Part shown: positions 41,847 to 53,310 of the stretch, piece by piece
How the letters are laid out: each line of letters starts with the position of its first letter
Numbering within the stretch: the stretch's first letter is position 1
Assembly (NCBI GenBank): GCA_012845835.1
Contig: JABAKD010000027.1
Location: 4,419,465 to 4,483,464 of the forward strand
Length of the DNA stretch: 64,000 nucleotides
Direction of reading: 5' to 3'
Source of the DNA: Undaria pinnatifida
Taxonomy: Eukaryota; Sar; Phaeophyceae; Laminariales; Alariaceae
Translations under genes and position numbers: made by a program
Notes under the pieces: generated by a model
Told to the model about the DNA's origin: nothing
Seen by the model: the letters and a program-made list of their open reading frames with translations, nothing else
Database searches by the model: none

Positions 41847-42443
41847 CTGCGCTCGAGCACAGAGGCAACCGTGAGGGGGGTTGGGGGGGGGAGGGGCGGG
41901 GGTCCAGGGTCGCAAAAATGTGAGACAAGATAGACAGACAGGTACGCAGAACGTCAAAGAGACGAACAGAGAGAGGCAGACAGATAGGCCGAGAGACAAC
42001 GAGACAGCGAGACAGCGAGACAGCGAAACAGAGACATACAGAAAAGCAAACAGACGGACGGACAGACAGACAGGCGGAAGGACGGACGGACGGACGGAAA
42101 GACAGACGGACAGGAAGACAGGAAGGCTGAAAAAATACAAACACACAAAGTCGGTCCGACATAAAAAAGGTGGGGCGTCAGGGTGCTCGTAAGAGTGAAT
42201 GCAAAAAACGAGAACTAGGAGAAATAATAGGAAAACGAGAGCAAGAGGCAAGAGCACGAGCAACAGCAACAGCATGAGGCAAACCAAAGAGCAATGGAGG
42301 TAAGAGAGAGCGAAAGGGGAAAAGGCAGCAAGAGCAAAAAGAGGAAGGAGCACGAGGCAAGAGCAAGCGACAAGACCTGCAGTAGAGCAGAGCAGAGCGA
42401 ACAGTGATTCATCGGCACGTAAAGTCGGCGGCGCGCAACGCAC

Positions 42444-42590
42444 CTTAAGCTTGGCCTGCCTCTTCTCGTTGAGGGTGATGTTGATGGCGGCTACCCTACG
42501 TTTCTCCACAAGCGCGGTGGCCTTCCTCTTCGCGATGCGACGCCGTTCCAGAGCAGCGCTGACCGCCTCCGCGTGTCTTCTCTCCTTAGT
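42444..42590 (-). CDS. Coiled-coil protein, exon B
   Basis: 49 codons between TCTTTCAG|ACTAAG and AAG|GTGCGT, phase 0 at both ends. Encodes TKERRHAEAVSAALERRRIA and then KRKATALVEKRR.., a strongly basic amphipathic helix. The introns on both sides carry GACAGA and GAGCAA short tandem repeats (41930-42130, 42180-42390). Confidence 0.7.
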
Positions 42591-43206
42591 CTGAAAGAAA
42601 AAAAACGGAACATAAAAAACAGAACAGAAAGGGAAAAAACACAACAGAGCAAAAAAGAGTCGCGCCGCCAATTGATTCAGCCACAAGATGAAAAGATAGC
42701 ACACGCGTAGTTGCCGCTAGGAACTCGCAGCAGACCATTTGTAACTGTCGACAAATTGTGTGCGCTGACCGTCTCCGCGTCTCTCTTCTCCCCGCGACAA
42801 AAAACAAAAACGGAGTAGCACTGTTTCGGCGGTAAAATACATACTTCGTATAGTGTAGCTGTCGTAAGAAAACAAACAAAGCAGAGCAGAACGGAGCCGC
42901 GCCATCGATCGGTTCAGCCGCAGAAAAAAAATACTGACTGGAGGCGCGGCACCGTAAAGCATGGAGAGGAAAGGCGAGCGGCGTCCCCTGCAATTGGCTG
43001 GCCGCTTGCCGTAGGACAACCGAACGCGACCATGTGTCTGTCTATAGCCGACCAGCGCATATCAAAGCAGTCAGGTCAGCAAGCAAACAAGCCAGCAAGC
43101 CAACAAGCCAACAAGCCAGCAAGCCAGCCAGCCAGCCAACCAAGCAACCCTAACCCGGGCAAGGCAAGCAAGCAAGCAAACACAAACAAAGCATCGACAA
43201 ACATAC

Positions 43207-43344
43207 CTCATGCTGGATCTCCTTCCTGAGGGCTGTCATCTTAATCTTGTACTCCTGCAAGGCGGCCTTGTGCGCCGCCACCTTCTCCTGCTCCTCCGGC
43301 GTGCGTCGTTTCGTTGACCTCCCTCCTCCACCCTCCACCTTCTT
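43207..43344 (-). CDS. Coiled-coil protein, first recognised exon (A)
   Basis: 46 codons, KKVEGGGGRSTKRRTPEEQE.., ending KIKMTALRKEIQHE at donor GAG|GTATGT (phase 0). The acceptor GCGCAG|AAGAAG is likely, but the frame stays open further upstream without an ATG, so the true start lies in an unseen exon or this exon extends. Exons A-E join to at least 282 residues: a Gly/basic N-terminus, about 150 residues of highly charged coiled coil, a W-containing core (exon D), another helix (exon E) and a disordered tail. All four introns are phase 0. The family is not recognised with certainty. The charged helix followed by W-I-S-x-E-D motifs recalls mitoribosomal small-subunit protein mS26, which would place it in mitochondria; a ciliary or cytoskeletal coiled-coil protein is equally possible. 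Confidence 0.6.
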
Positions 43345-44039
43345 CTGCGCAGCTTGGCTAGACAGGCCGCATCTCTTCAGCGGGCGGATCGAGGGGCAGG
43401 GGGAGGGGGGGGGTCCGGGTTGGGGCGAGGGATGAGGGGCTGGTTGCAGCTTGCTCCGCGCATTGCTGCTGGGTGTGGTGATCGGGTTGCTATCTGTTTT
43501 GCGGCGTACGACTACGTCACGGTGTTGTCGATAAAATGATAACGTTGCTGAATCTCCGTGAAGAACACCACCAGAGTATCAAGCAATCACCTCTTGCTTC
43601 TTGCGTCCTGCCGTGTACCGGCGAGTGCATTATCGTCGGTGATCGGCTGAAAAACCTTCAGCTATTCGTTGACTTCACGTCGTGGGCTCATTCAAATACA
43701 CCTGATCCCTGTACGCACGTACGACATAACATATCCGACTACGTCGTATGCCGGTAATACGTAGCTGTCTGTAACCCTTTCGTCTTCCGTACCATTTCCC
43801 CTGTTCTTTCAATCCTCGCTTTGCCATATCTAAATCGGCACGACCAACCTAAAAACGTAACGACCAAGCTTTGGCAGTGTCGAACATATGAAGCTGTCCT
43901 TGCCTGGCTGGCTGCAGTGGCGGAGCAGCATATACACACGGCCTCGCCACCACTTCACAACAGCAACATCACTACCTTAAAGAAAAAAGGAAACAGCAGC
44001 AGCAGTAAAAAAGTATGAAGTGAAGAGAGGCGTGCGAGC
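43345..44039. other. Upstream of the coiled-coil gene; no gene assigned
   Basis: Should hold the promoter and missing 5' exon of the minus-strand gene. No ATG-initiated, donor-bounded frame was found by eye. Confidence 0.3.
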
Positions 44040-45490
44040 TTTTCCACGTGGAGCTGCCCGAGGGAAGCACCTAATGCCACCGGGGTGAGAGGCGGCCAAG
44101 GCAGGAAGGGCAACATGCTCTTCTCTGCTGTGACCTCCAGACGCCGCTTTTGAAGCAGTGCCGCGAGGAGAGTTGACTGCTAGCATGAGGGCGAGAGGAC
44201 CGCAGCGGGGAAGCACTCTCTGCTCTGCTGTGACCACCAGATTATGATACCACGAGGTTGCTGCTGCTGCTTCTCATGCTATCATACTGCTGTTGCTGCT
44301 GCTGTGTACCAACGGGGCGATTGCTGGCAACAGGGCGAGAGGGCCAAGGGAGGGAAGAACTTTCTGCTCTGTTGCGACCACCAGGGACTACCATGGTACT
44401 GCTGTCGCTGCTGTGGTTGTTGTGTACCGAGGGAGTGAGTCTTGTGTGTTTGCTTTGCTGTAAGAATAATCGAATGACGAGGAAAACATGAAAGCCTCGT
44501 GTACTGATGCTGTGCTGTTTAGTCGCGGGGGGACCAAAGGGGGGGAGCCCTCCATGCTTTGCTGCTATTGCTCCTGCTGCTGCCACTTTCGTTGTAATTA
44601 TTGTTGGGTATCGACGGCGGCAATCCTGTGTGTGCATTTCGCTTTATCAAAAGTCCAGCCAGAAAAGCAGGAAAAGCCGCATGTGCTGCTGCTGTGCCCC
44701 ACTGTTGTGCTGTGTAGACGCCAGAGGATCAAAGGGGGGAAGCGCTCGCTGCTATGTTGCGACCACCGCACTGCCACGAGGCTGTTGTTGTTGCTGCTGC
44801 TGCTGCTGCTATTACTGGGTATCGACGGAGCGAGTCCTGTGTGTGTTTGCGTTGCTCGATCGCACGCCGAGGAAAACAGGGAAACCTCGTGTACTGCTGT
44901 GCTAGGTAAACGCGAGAGGAGCAAAGGAGGGAAGCGCTCTCTGCTCCGCCACGACCACTAGATTTCTCAGTGCTACTGCTGGTGCTGCTGATGCGGTTGT
45001 TGTGTATCGATGGAGTCAGCAGCAGTCCTACCAGGCATGTGTGTTTGCGCTGCTCTTATGCATCTAAACACGAGGACAATAGGAAAGCCTCATGCACTGC
45101 GGTGCTGCTGCTGTGTGGTTTAAAAACGAGAGGACCAAAGGAGGGAAGTCCTCTCTGCTTTGCTGTGATCAACGGACCATGATACCACGAGGCTGCTGCT
45201 GCTGCTGCTGCTGCTGTGTGTCGATGGAGCGAGTGTAGTGCTTGTTTGCGCTAAGCCCAGGAAAGCAGGAGAGCCGCATGCATTGCTGTGCTTCGGCCGT
45301 GCTGCATAAACGCGAGAGGATGAGAGGTGGGAAGCACTTCTGCTCTCTTGCGACCACTAGACTACCACAATTCTGCTGCTACGGTTGTTGTTTGTCGAGG
45401 GAGCTACTGTAGGCTTGTGCGTGTTTGCGTTGCTGTACAAGTGTAAAGCAGGAAAGGAAAGCCTCTCATGTGCTGTGTGCCGTCCGTGTA
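44040..45490 (+). repeat. Satellite array, about 190 bp units, seven to eight copies
   Basis: The anchor GGGAAGC(G/A)CTCTCTGCT..GCGACCAC recurs at about 44065, 44209, 44355, 44548 (degenerate), 44737, 44930, 45144 and 45330. It is followed each time by CCACGAGGCTGCTGCTGCTG, GTGT.TCGA(C/T)GGAGCGAGT, TGTGTTTGCG.TGCT, a GGAAA..CCTC segment and an AAACGCGAGAGGA block. Copies differ by indels and by the length of the CTG run. Open frames here are rich in Cys, Leu and Ala and have no support. Confidence 0.8.
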
Positions 45491-45960
45491 ACTAGCCTGC
45501 AAGGGGGATAGATGCCTGTAAGAAGGTCTCACGATCCCGAGCAGCCTCTCTTCTTATCCTCAACGTTACCCCCTACCTATAACTGCCATCAACGGTTCAA
45601 AAAGAGCTGCGTCTTCTCCCTCGCACCTGTTGTCCCTGTCGGTGCCCCTGTCGCTGCGTCCAGCGGTCCCCGGGGAGAGTCGCGGATGCGCCTGGCATTA
45701 TCCCAACCTGTGGCGGATGCGCCATAGAGAAAGAAGCACCTTCCCCAAACATGCCATGACACCGTGCTGACGCCTTTCTTACGAGTCCAATCCGACTCAC
45801 CAGCGTACGACCGTACATGTTGTCGACCAAGCTGCTGGGGAAATGCCCAGGTAGTTCTTCCTCTCCGTTGCGCGTGCACTGCAAGAGTACCTCCTGCCTC
45901 TGAGTATCGCAGGCGCAGCGTTTGTTCTAGGGGTTTCACAAGATTTGCAGGCGGTTGCAG
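45491..45960. other. Unassigned, GC-richer sequence
   Basis: Open in several frames on both strands (for example 45589-46158 minus) with overlapping antisense frames, so the coding strand cannot be decided by reading alone. Confidence 0.3.
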
Positions 45961-46110
45961 GGGGGGATGGGCGAGGCGGTTTTGCGCTCGCAAGCGGCTC
46001 GGCTCAGCCGGCAGCGCAGAGCAACGACCTGCTAAAGAGTTACGTGAACAAAGACGAACGGGTGAAAGCTGAAGAAGAAGTGCGAACCTCGAAGTTTGCG
46101 TGGCTGTCGG
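45957..46110 (+). CDS. Candidate internal exon, plus strand
   Basis: The frame after GTTGCAG encodes GFALASGSAQPAAQSNDLLK, then SYVNKDERVKAEEEVRTSKF, and ends AWLS at a consensus donor TCG|GTGAGT (46111), phase 0. The acidic/basic helical composition looks protein-like. Either it belongs to a separate gene, or it is an alternative upstream exon of the plastid-protein gene, whose exon at 48.82 kb also begins in phase 0. Boundaries on the left are uncertain. Confidence 0.4.
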
Positions 46111-46113
46111 TGA

Positions 46114-47324
46114 GTGTCGAGGATCCTGGCGCGTTGCAGAGGGGTAGAGGCCAGACATGTTTCACGACGCAACGGCCTTCAACCAACAATTTCGTATGTG
46201 GGGTTATCCCTCCACTAGCCTCGTCATCGCAGACTCTCGCACAGCAGCAGCAGTACAGCAGTAGAACCTGCGCACAGCTTCCGTGGCTCACTGCTCGGAC
46301 TAGACGCCCTTGTGTTGACGTCGTTGCTGCTGCTGCTGCTGTCACTCTTGTCGACGGCTTCCTATTCCGAGCTGGGCGTTCTGTCTGTGGGTGCGCCTGT
46401 CAGTAGCACCATTACACGGACATTCTTGGGACATGGGCTGAGTTTACCTTGTATAGACTATACCGGTCGTGACAGAACCAGCATAGCTGGTCTCGTGTAC
46501 GTCAACCTGCGCTGTGAGGTCTGTCTGTGTGTGAGGCTGATATATTCTCGCATCGGGCCGTGCTCTTACTGTAGGTGACACTTTTTGCTCTCGACCATTT
46601 TGGGACCGAGGTGCAAGCAGCAGTATAGCGACCACACAACAACAAGTTCGCTTTTATCAACTGGTGTCTACGAGTACCCTGAGTGGGAGCGCGCAGCTGT
46701 GGGAGTAATATACGTGTCACCTGGTATACCAGTACCAGGTACCTGGTATAGTTTGCGCGCGCGTCGGGCAACAGCTCGCATCGTCGTTCATTGGTTCAGG
46801 TCCAGACATTTATCCCCTGCGTGATCCAGCGGCTCGGTCTGCTTCGCTTGACCAATGCTGCAATCGCCATTTCCATTCGTCGATTTCCCCCTCTCGAATT
46901 TCAGAAGAGCGAGCTTTTGTTTTTGAGTCCCCGTTCTCGCCTTTCTGCGCTCCGTCTCGCCCCTGTGGGTTACTCAAAACCAATGTAACTCCTTCCCCCC
47001 ACTCACCGCTTACACCATTGGCGCGGTAATATTGCTATACGTGTGCAGCAGTGCAATGCAATAATCCTTCCGCCAGCTGCAACGGCGCCCAAGTTAAGGG
47101 GACAAGCTACTTGGAATTGGAGTGAAAGCGCAGAAAGATGAGCTCCAAAAAATATGTCGTTACCCCCGATAACCCCGACATGTCCTTCTACGCCTTTTGT
47201 CCCCCCCCCCTCCCCGTTACCCCGCTCCCCCCCCTCCGCGCACGCCAACGTGGATACCCCCCCCCCTCGCCCCCCCCCCGCTCCCCACCCCCCCCCTTCC
47301 GCGCACGCCAACAATTCTAGCATC
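46114..47324. other. Upstream of the plastid-protein gene; no separate gene assigned
   Basis: Contains CTG repeats (46325-46340), the palindrome TACCAGGTACCTGGTA (46733-46748) and C-rich runs at 47200-47300. TTGACCAATG and ACCATTGG near 46848 and 47015 could be CCAAT-type promoter elements; this is conjecture. Confidence 0.3.
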
Positions 47325-47708
47325 ATGACGCCACCGGCTTCCTTTCCAAGAAGAGCGTTCGCCGCGCACACCCTCCTCGCGGTTCTGCTCGGCTGCCCGG
47401 CTGGCCATTCCTTCGCGCCTCCCTCCCTTTCCTCCCCCTCCTCGGCCCTTTCCCGAAAACAAGAGCAATACAACCGTCGAGGGTCCTCTTCAACGTCAGC
47501 TAGTGTCGGCCGTGGAGGCTCGGCGGCGGCAGTGGCGGTGTTGTGTCGGCTAGGAGCCGGTGGGGGCGAGGGGTGGGAGGGGGAAGAGGGGGGGGAGCAC
47601 GCAGGGAAGGCGCAGAGGGCGTTGCGTGCATGCGGAGGCGTCGTGGGAAGGGAGGGAGGGGGATGGGGGTCGCACCGCGGGGCCCGGCGACGGAGCAGCC
47701 GCCTGCAG
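47325..47708 (+). CDS. Predicted plastid-targeted protein of unknown function, exon 1
   Basis: ATG at 47325 starts MTPPASFPRRAFAAHTLLAV, then LLGCPAGHS-FAPPS. This is a hydrophobic signal-peptide core followed at the cleavage site by Phe-Ala-Pro and a Ser/Arg-rich transit region (SSALSRKQ, RRGSSSTSAS), the bipartite leader used by diatoms, brown algae and relatives to reach the plastid stroma. The best donor is CTGCAG|GTATGC at 47709 (phase 0), matching exon 2. The Gly/Glu/Arg-rich stretch before it looks less protein-like, so an earlier donor is possible. Exons 1-5 together give about 285 residues with no domain I recognise. Mature part: charged, with DLDPDSDEQGPMYF, WEKAPEEVRFEQCYLAFCVD and NFVFWGLRQKTHMEHLKWAR segments. 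Confidence 0.55.
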
Positions 47709-48239
47709 GTATGCGAGGCGAATTGGCTGTCAGAGGGCAGGCGCGAATGTGGGGTATAGGGGTGGTCAGGCGACGGTGTGTGTCGGTCTAGATTTATCGA
47801 GAAATGTATCATCAGCCGGTGAATTAACACTAATCATTAACAACAGACGAAGGTTTTTCAGCGATTTGCCCCAAGCAATGCGCCAGGAGATACTCGTAGG
47901 TTGAACGGCAAAGGGTGGGTGCGAGCATTTATAATATATATATATGTGCCAGGTATATAAACTAAACTATTAACTCGTTTTAGTTCAGGTCGGTGCTCTT
48001 GCCCGGTTGCTTGCGGGGTGGCTAAATAGTGTTCTATAGTTTTCAAGAGCGTTTTTGTGTCAAGCCTGGTATAGCTCATAGGAACGCCTGTGTTACCCCT
48101 TTTCAACTTGCGACACCCCCGCGATTTCTAACTAACCACATCCCGAAGGGGAACCTTGTAAAGTTGTTACGAAAACGTCAGCTGTCGGGTTGACCGATTG
48201 AGTGGTCGATACTCAGCTTTGCTGCGTTGATGCAATGTA

Positions 48240-48545
48240 TGAGAGGGTGCAGTGTAGGATACTGGGTGCCGCGTAGGGTCCCGGGTATCTTGTAGGGTGC
48301 CGGGTATGATACCATATACCTTAAACGATGTAGGGTGCAAGTATACCGTGTAGGTACCGCGTACCTTGTGGGGTACCGGTTACCTTATATCTGGTACCAT
48401 GTGTAGGGGTACCGTGTACCGTGTAGGGTGCAGTGCAGGGTACCGTGTAGGGAACGGGTACTGGGTAACTGGTCACGGGTACCGAGTAATGTGCACCGTA
48501 TATCGGGTAGCGGGTATCGAGTACCATACGGTGTACCGGTGTACG
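48240..48545 (+). repeat. Degenerate GTACCG/GTAGGGTGCCGGGTA array in intron 1
   Basis: About 25 imperfect 8-14 bp units mixing GGTACCG, TGTAGGG and CGGGTA. 48170-48235 upstream resembles family C variants (GTCAGCTGTCGGGTTGACCG, ACTCAGCTTTGC). Confidence 0.65.
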
Positions 48546-48820
48546 CTTTCCGCTGCTCGAAATGCTGTCGAAACTGCGCTTACTATTGTGGTGTTCCCGG
48601 ATAAAACAGGCGTCTTCCACAGTCCCTCCACCTCTGCCTTGGTTATCCGTCTGTGCGTCTGTCCGCCTATCTGTCTGTCTGTATGTGTGTATGTCTTGTC
48701 TCTTTTTCTCTCTTGTCTGTTCGCCGCTCTTGCCGTGGTGGTCGTGGTGGTTGTGGTGGCCATGGTCATGTTTTATTTATAATACTGGACATGATGGTGT
48801 TGGTCGCCGGCTGTGCACAG

Positions 48821-48910
48821 CAGGCGGCGGGCGAAGACACCCCGGGGGATGACAAGATATTTCGCGTGAGAAACGTCGGCTCTTCCCTCAGCGACGAGGA
48901 CAAAATCCAG
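48821..48910 (+). CDS. Plastid-targeted protein, exon 2
   Basis: 30 codons, QAAGEDTPGDDKIFRVRNVG then SSLSDEDKIQ, between GTGCACAG|CAGGCG and CAG|GTGCGT, phase 0. The acceptor could also be three bases later (CAGCAG|GCG). Acidic and hydrophilic. Confidence 0.6.
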
Positions 48911-48960
48911 GTGCGTGGATACGTGTGGAGCGGATGGGCCCTGGGATTCGAAACGGTCTA

Positions 48961-50517
48961 ATGGCTGAATAATTTAGTGGCTGAATTGTTGAATAGTTTT
49001 AGTTTAATGGTTAAAAAATTGACTACAGCATAGGACACCTAATAAGAAGCAGTAATACTGACGCAGGGTTGGTTTCTTATTTCGAATGGGGTACGTTCTG
49101 CACTAACTTCAGTACAAAGGCTCCCGAATTTCTTATTTTCCTGTAAATATCAGCCTACCTTTGTTATTGTCATGTTTCTTATTCGGTCTCCTGTACTGTA
49201 GTCCAAACATGACTTGTTGGACAGCGCAATGGCTGATTTTTTATATACTCCTGTAGTCGAATTGTTGAATAGTCCAATGGTGGGATGCTGAAAGTTCCTT
49301 TTTGTTGGATGATTGAACTCTTGGATTTTGAATGACAATAACAGCGGAATCGTTGTATAGTCCAATTGAATTATTGAATGGTCGAATGGTTGCTTGGCGT
49401 CGTTGGAGCGGCTCTTCACCCTCGTCGCAGTCAACCCAAAATGAGTGAGCAGCATACTAGGTAGCATATACTCGAATACACAATGCGAAAAACGCCTACG
49501 AGTCGAGGTGGCCCGACCCGTTCACGCGTCATGTTAGTATCCCATGGGTCATGCGGAATCTGGCGGGTTGGGTCGAGTCGGGTCGGGTCAGGAATCACCA
49601 GGTTCAACGTTCGTGGTAGCCCAGAATCGCGTTTGCGGATATGGCGTGTCTGTTTTTCGTTGTGTGGTGAACGGAGTTTAGTTGGAGCACCTTGCTGCTG
49701 TGCTGTACCGTGCCGTACCATGCCGTACCGTACCGTGCCGTGCCGTACGGCACTGCTGTGCTGCATTGTTGTTGGGTGTACACGGCCTTGCCGTTGAACG
49801 CGCGTGGCTATACACCCTGACGGAGGAGACTGCTTGCTTGCTTTGCTTTGCTCTGCTTGCTTGCGTGCTTGCTTCCTTGCTTTGCTTTGCTCTGCTTGCT
49901 TGCGTGCTTGCTTCCTTGCTTTGCTTTGCTCTGCTTGCTCGCTTGCTGTATGTGCTTGTCGCTTACTTGCTTGCTTGCTTACATTCTTGCTTGCTAGAGA
50001 TGGGACAGGGCCTATACCAGAGAAGAGTGTTTTTGGGACCGGGAATACTTCACTTACTAAATGAATGCAGTGCCGCGCCGTTCCAGAAACATTCGGTTAC
50101 ATTCAACCAATGAAACACGAGTTTTGTCGGGATTTTGTAGGGACATGGGTCGGTGATTGGCGGCCACCGGCGACTACGATCTAGCCGCATCTGTGAGACT
50201 TGCCGAGCGGTGGCGCACGCGTCACATGTCGCAGGCGCACGCGTCACATGTCGCAGGCGAGTGACAAAGAGACCCCATGCAGCTCAGACTCTTGAGACAA
50301 TTGACACGGCAGCGGGCGGGCCGGCACTGTGCTGGTGTGATCGTGTAACCCCGCTGTAGTTTGGCTTGTTGTGTTCCTCGGAGCCTGCGATCTGTCGCTG
50401 TGAGGAGGTTAGTAGAAAGGTCGAGGCCTTGGCGCAGTCTGTGTATTTCCGTCGCTCTACGAGAGTCACAACAGGTTGTGCACATGCGTGTAGACACGCC
50501 ACAGCAGCAGCAGCAGC

Positions 50518-50548
<31 letters not shown>

Positions 50549-51135
50549 GCGCCAGACTACAACAGCAGCGAGCAGCAGATTCGTTTCCGTGGTCCCGGGC
50601 CTTGCGTCTGCCGGTGGCAGCGTGTTAACGTCGGCAGCCCCGGCTCACTCAAAGTCTGCACAGCAGCAGCAGCAGTTCGAGTGTTTACGTACGTGATCAT
50701 ATCAAAAACCTGTCTAACACCAAGTATAACGAACTTTCCCCCACATCCAAATATTTGAACGCCCAAGAAAACGTTCCCAGGTATAGGATCGGAGCCTGCT
50801 TGCCTGCCTGCTTTCTTGCTTGATTGCGTGCTTGGTTGCATGCGTTAGTTGCTCGCTTGCGCGCGTGCTTGGTATAAAAAATCGACTTGAATTACGAAGA
50901 TTACTGTTAATACTAATACTGCCGTACTTCCTACGCGAGGTAACGTGCTCAACGATGCCCCCGCCCCTCACCCCCTCTCCCCTCTCACGAGCCTACCGTC
51001 TGCCTCCCCCCCTCCCTTCGCCGCGGTTTTTTTTTCTTGCGTCGGTTATTGTTTCGTTTGCTCTTTCGTTTTGTGCTACGATTTCGTTCCATGGGTTGCC
51101 CATTGGCTTGTTGGTTTGTTGTTTTTGTTTATCAG
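48961..51135 (+). repeat. Intron 2: repeat I copy, minisatellites, no extra exon seen
   Basis: Repeat I at 49070-49205. A GCCGTACC-rich block at 49705-49750. A 39 bp tandem unit (TTGCTTTGCTTTGCTCTGCT..) three times at 49840-49960. Two copies of GCGCACGCGTCACATGTCGC at 50212-50255. CAG/CAA run at 50500-50548. Confidence 0.5.
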
Positions 51136-51213
51136 GCTGGCAGCGAAGACGACATGAGGAGGCTTATGTACGACCTCGACCCCGACAGCGACGAGCAGGG
51201 GCCTATGTACTTC
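51136..51213 (+). CDS. Plastid-targeted protein, exon 3
   Basis: 26 codons, AGSEDDMRRLMYDLDPDSDE then QGPMYF, between TTTATCAG|GCTGGC and TTC|GTGAGT, phase 0 at both ends. The preceding T-rich tract (51100-51130) makes a good acceptor. Confidence 0.7.
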
Positions 51214-51881
51214 GTGAGTGTGGCGGGGAGTCCCGTCCTGTTTTCCGTGTTTTTCTTTCTGTAATGGTTTAGTGTGTTATCGGTTTTGTATTTTTGGTGG
51301 CATTACAGCAGGGGAGGGTTCGCAATGGTACCGGTTTGTGCCTGCCCAATATGCCGGCGCTGGCACGATCGGGAATACGGTTACTATGGGCGGTTGCTGT
51401 AGAGAGGTCCAGTCGTGCCAAGTGGTTTCACCAGCACTATAGAGGGCAGTGGCACTATCATACCGGCATTCTCGGGAGCCGGTCACTGCAACCGGTTTCT
51501 TTGTATGATATTGTTTTATGTAATCGTTCTCTTGTGCCATCGTTCTCTGTGTACTCGTTTTCTGTGTACTGGTCACGGGTGGGCTGGCGCAGGCCCAAAG
51601 CCCCGTGCGGGCAATTTTGTTGTTTATTCTCGGTTGTTCTCGTGTTGTTTTCGTTGCGGTGTGCTACGGTTGACGGTGATGTTTTATAGCGTTGTTATTT
51701 TTTTCTCATTTATCCTTTGCCGTGGTCTAGTCCGTGGTAACAACAAAGGCTCCCGCGTCCCGTGCGTCCTGTGTATGTTAACGTCTTGTGTCTTGTTTTA
51801 TCTGTTTTTTTTTAGTTTTGTCTTTCTGTTTGCTCTTCTTTTCCTAAATTGTTGCTGTTATTATTATGTTGTTGTTGTTGC

Positions 51882-51913
<32 letters not shown>

Positions 51914-51986
51914 TTGGTGTTGGTGTTGGTGATCTTGATCTTGATCTCGTTCTTGTTCTTAATTATTGTTGTTCTTGGGGGACCAG

Positions 51987-52165
51987 GGTACGGACGGGAT
52001 GGACGGCCCGGAGCAAATCTGGGAAAAAGCTCCAGAAGAGGTTCGCTTCGAGCAGTGCTACCTCGCATTCTGTGTCGACAGGGACGAGACCAAGGACGAG
52101 CCCAAGAACTTCGTTTTCTGGGGTCTGCGCCAAAAGACGCACATGGAGCACCTGAAGTGGGCCAG
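51987..52165 (+). CDS. Plastid-targeted protein, exon 4
   Basis: Acceptor GACCAG|GGTACG, donor GCCAG|GTATGC, leaving two bases. Encodes GTDGMDGPEQIWEKAPEEVR, then FEQCYLAFCVDRDETKDEPK and NFVFWGLRQKTHMEHLKWA. A compact mixed alpha/beta composition with two cysteines and several aromatics; probably the conserved core. A (TTG)n run (51867-51912) lies in the intron just upstream. Confidence 0.75.
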
Positions 52166-53310
52166 GTATGCAAATGTCGGACAATGGTCTGCCTGGACTA
52201 GATCGTACAAATCAGTGGGTCGGTGGGTAAGGACGTGTTGCATGTGTACAGCATGATCATATATGGATCATCACGTAAAAACGCCTACTGATTGCACAGA
52301 TCGTATATCACCGGATCAGAGTATAACGTGCTCACAAACCCGGGTACACGCCCATGATAACATTGTCACACCTCATAAACCACTATGATACTGTAGGAAC
52401 ATACACAGATCATTCAAATCCCGTAGATCAGTCCGGTGGAAGCTTGTGCATATGATACAGATCCGCGACTATGGTATGTGCGATCTGTGCAGCGATCTGA
52501 TGTGGCGTGTCCAGCTATGTATGTACAGTCCCACGTGTGTGTGGTACTCTCCAGAGGGCGAGGCTGCAGCCATGTATGTACAGCCCCGCGTTGGTTCGGT
52601 ACTCTCTAGTTCGGAGCCCCAGCAATGTATGTACAGTCCCACGTGCGTTTGGTACTCTTTAGTACGGGACTGCTATGCAAGAACACGGCCCAGTGTTAGT
52701 GCGACACCCTGTGGTGCGGGGTCTTGGTTAGGTGTGATGAAAATCGCTTGTCACGACCTTCTCCCACGGAGTGCCGGTACCGCGGTACTACTGCTAGGGA
52801 TAGCTCGGGGTCCCACTTCAGTGCCGGTACATGTTAGTCTGGTAAGGTGCCGCACTAATTAGGGACCACGACTGTGCCGGCCTACGGTAGTACCGTCTAG
52901 TACAGGGCCTCAGTTTTGTATGGTATTAATCGCTTTTTCGCGATCTAGTCTTAAGAGAGCACCCCGCGGTAATCCTGAGATACGCCCAGAGTCCCACGTT
53001 GCTGCGGGTATTGTCGTTTGACAAGGTACCGTACTGTTGAAGCACCAAGTGTGTGTTGTCTTCACGAAAAAAAGTTATTTCTATCATACTACAAACCCAT
53101 CGACATCAGTACGCCCAGTGTCCGTGCTGATTCTTCATCCTAGAGAGATACAAATTCGTCGGTCGCAGACTGTGAGACAGAGAAAATCAAAACAACCGCA
53201 ATTAATCAAGGTAAAGCAAGTGAAATGCTAGCGTACCGGGTATGAGAACACAACGCAACCAGCCAGACCATAAAATGTGAAAATTCTGAACTAAAAAAAC
53301 GGGGGGGGGG
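52166..53310 (+). repeat. Intron 4 start: 60 bp tandem repeat and repeat K pieces
   Basis: 52510-52680 has three units of ATGTATGTACAGTCCCACGT..GGTACTCTC. 52720-52920 has GTGCCGGTAC and TAGTACGGG blocks. No coding call. Confidence 0.5.

Noticed and set aside
41881-42192. ORF rich in Arg/Thr/Asp on the plus strand (RQTDRPRDNETARQ..)
   Set aside because: Produced by GACAGA and GACGGACA short tandem repeats in an intron of the minus-strand gene.
45589-46158. 189-codon minus-strand ORF
   Set aside because: Arg/Ser/Pro-rich without domains and antisense to a better exon candidate with a consensus donor.
49682-50113. Cys/Leu-rich repetitive ORF (LLCFALLACVLAS repeated)
   Set aside because: A 39 bp minisatellite keeps the frame open; it lies inside an intron and lacks a signal for its own expression.
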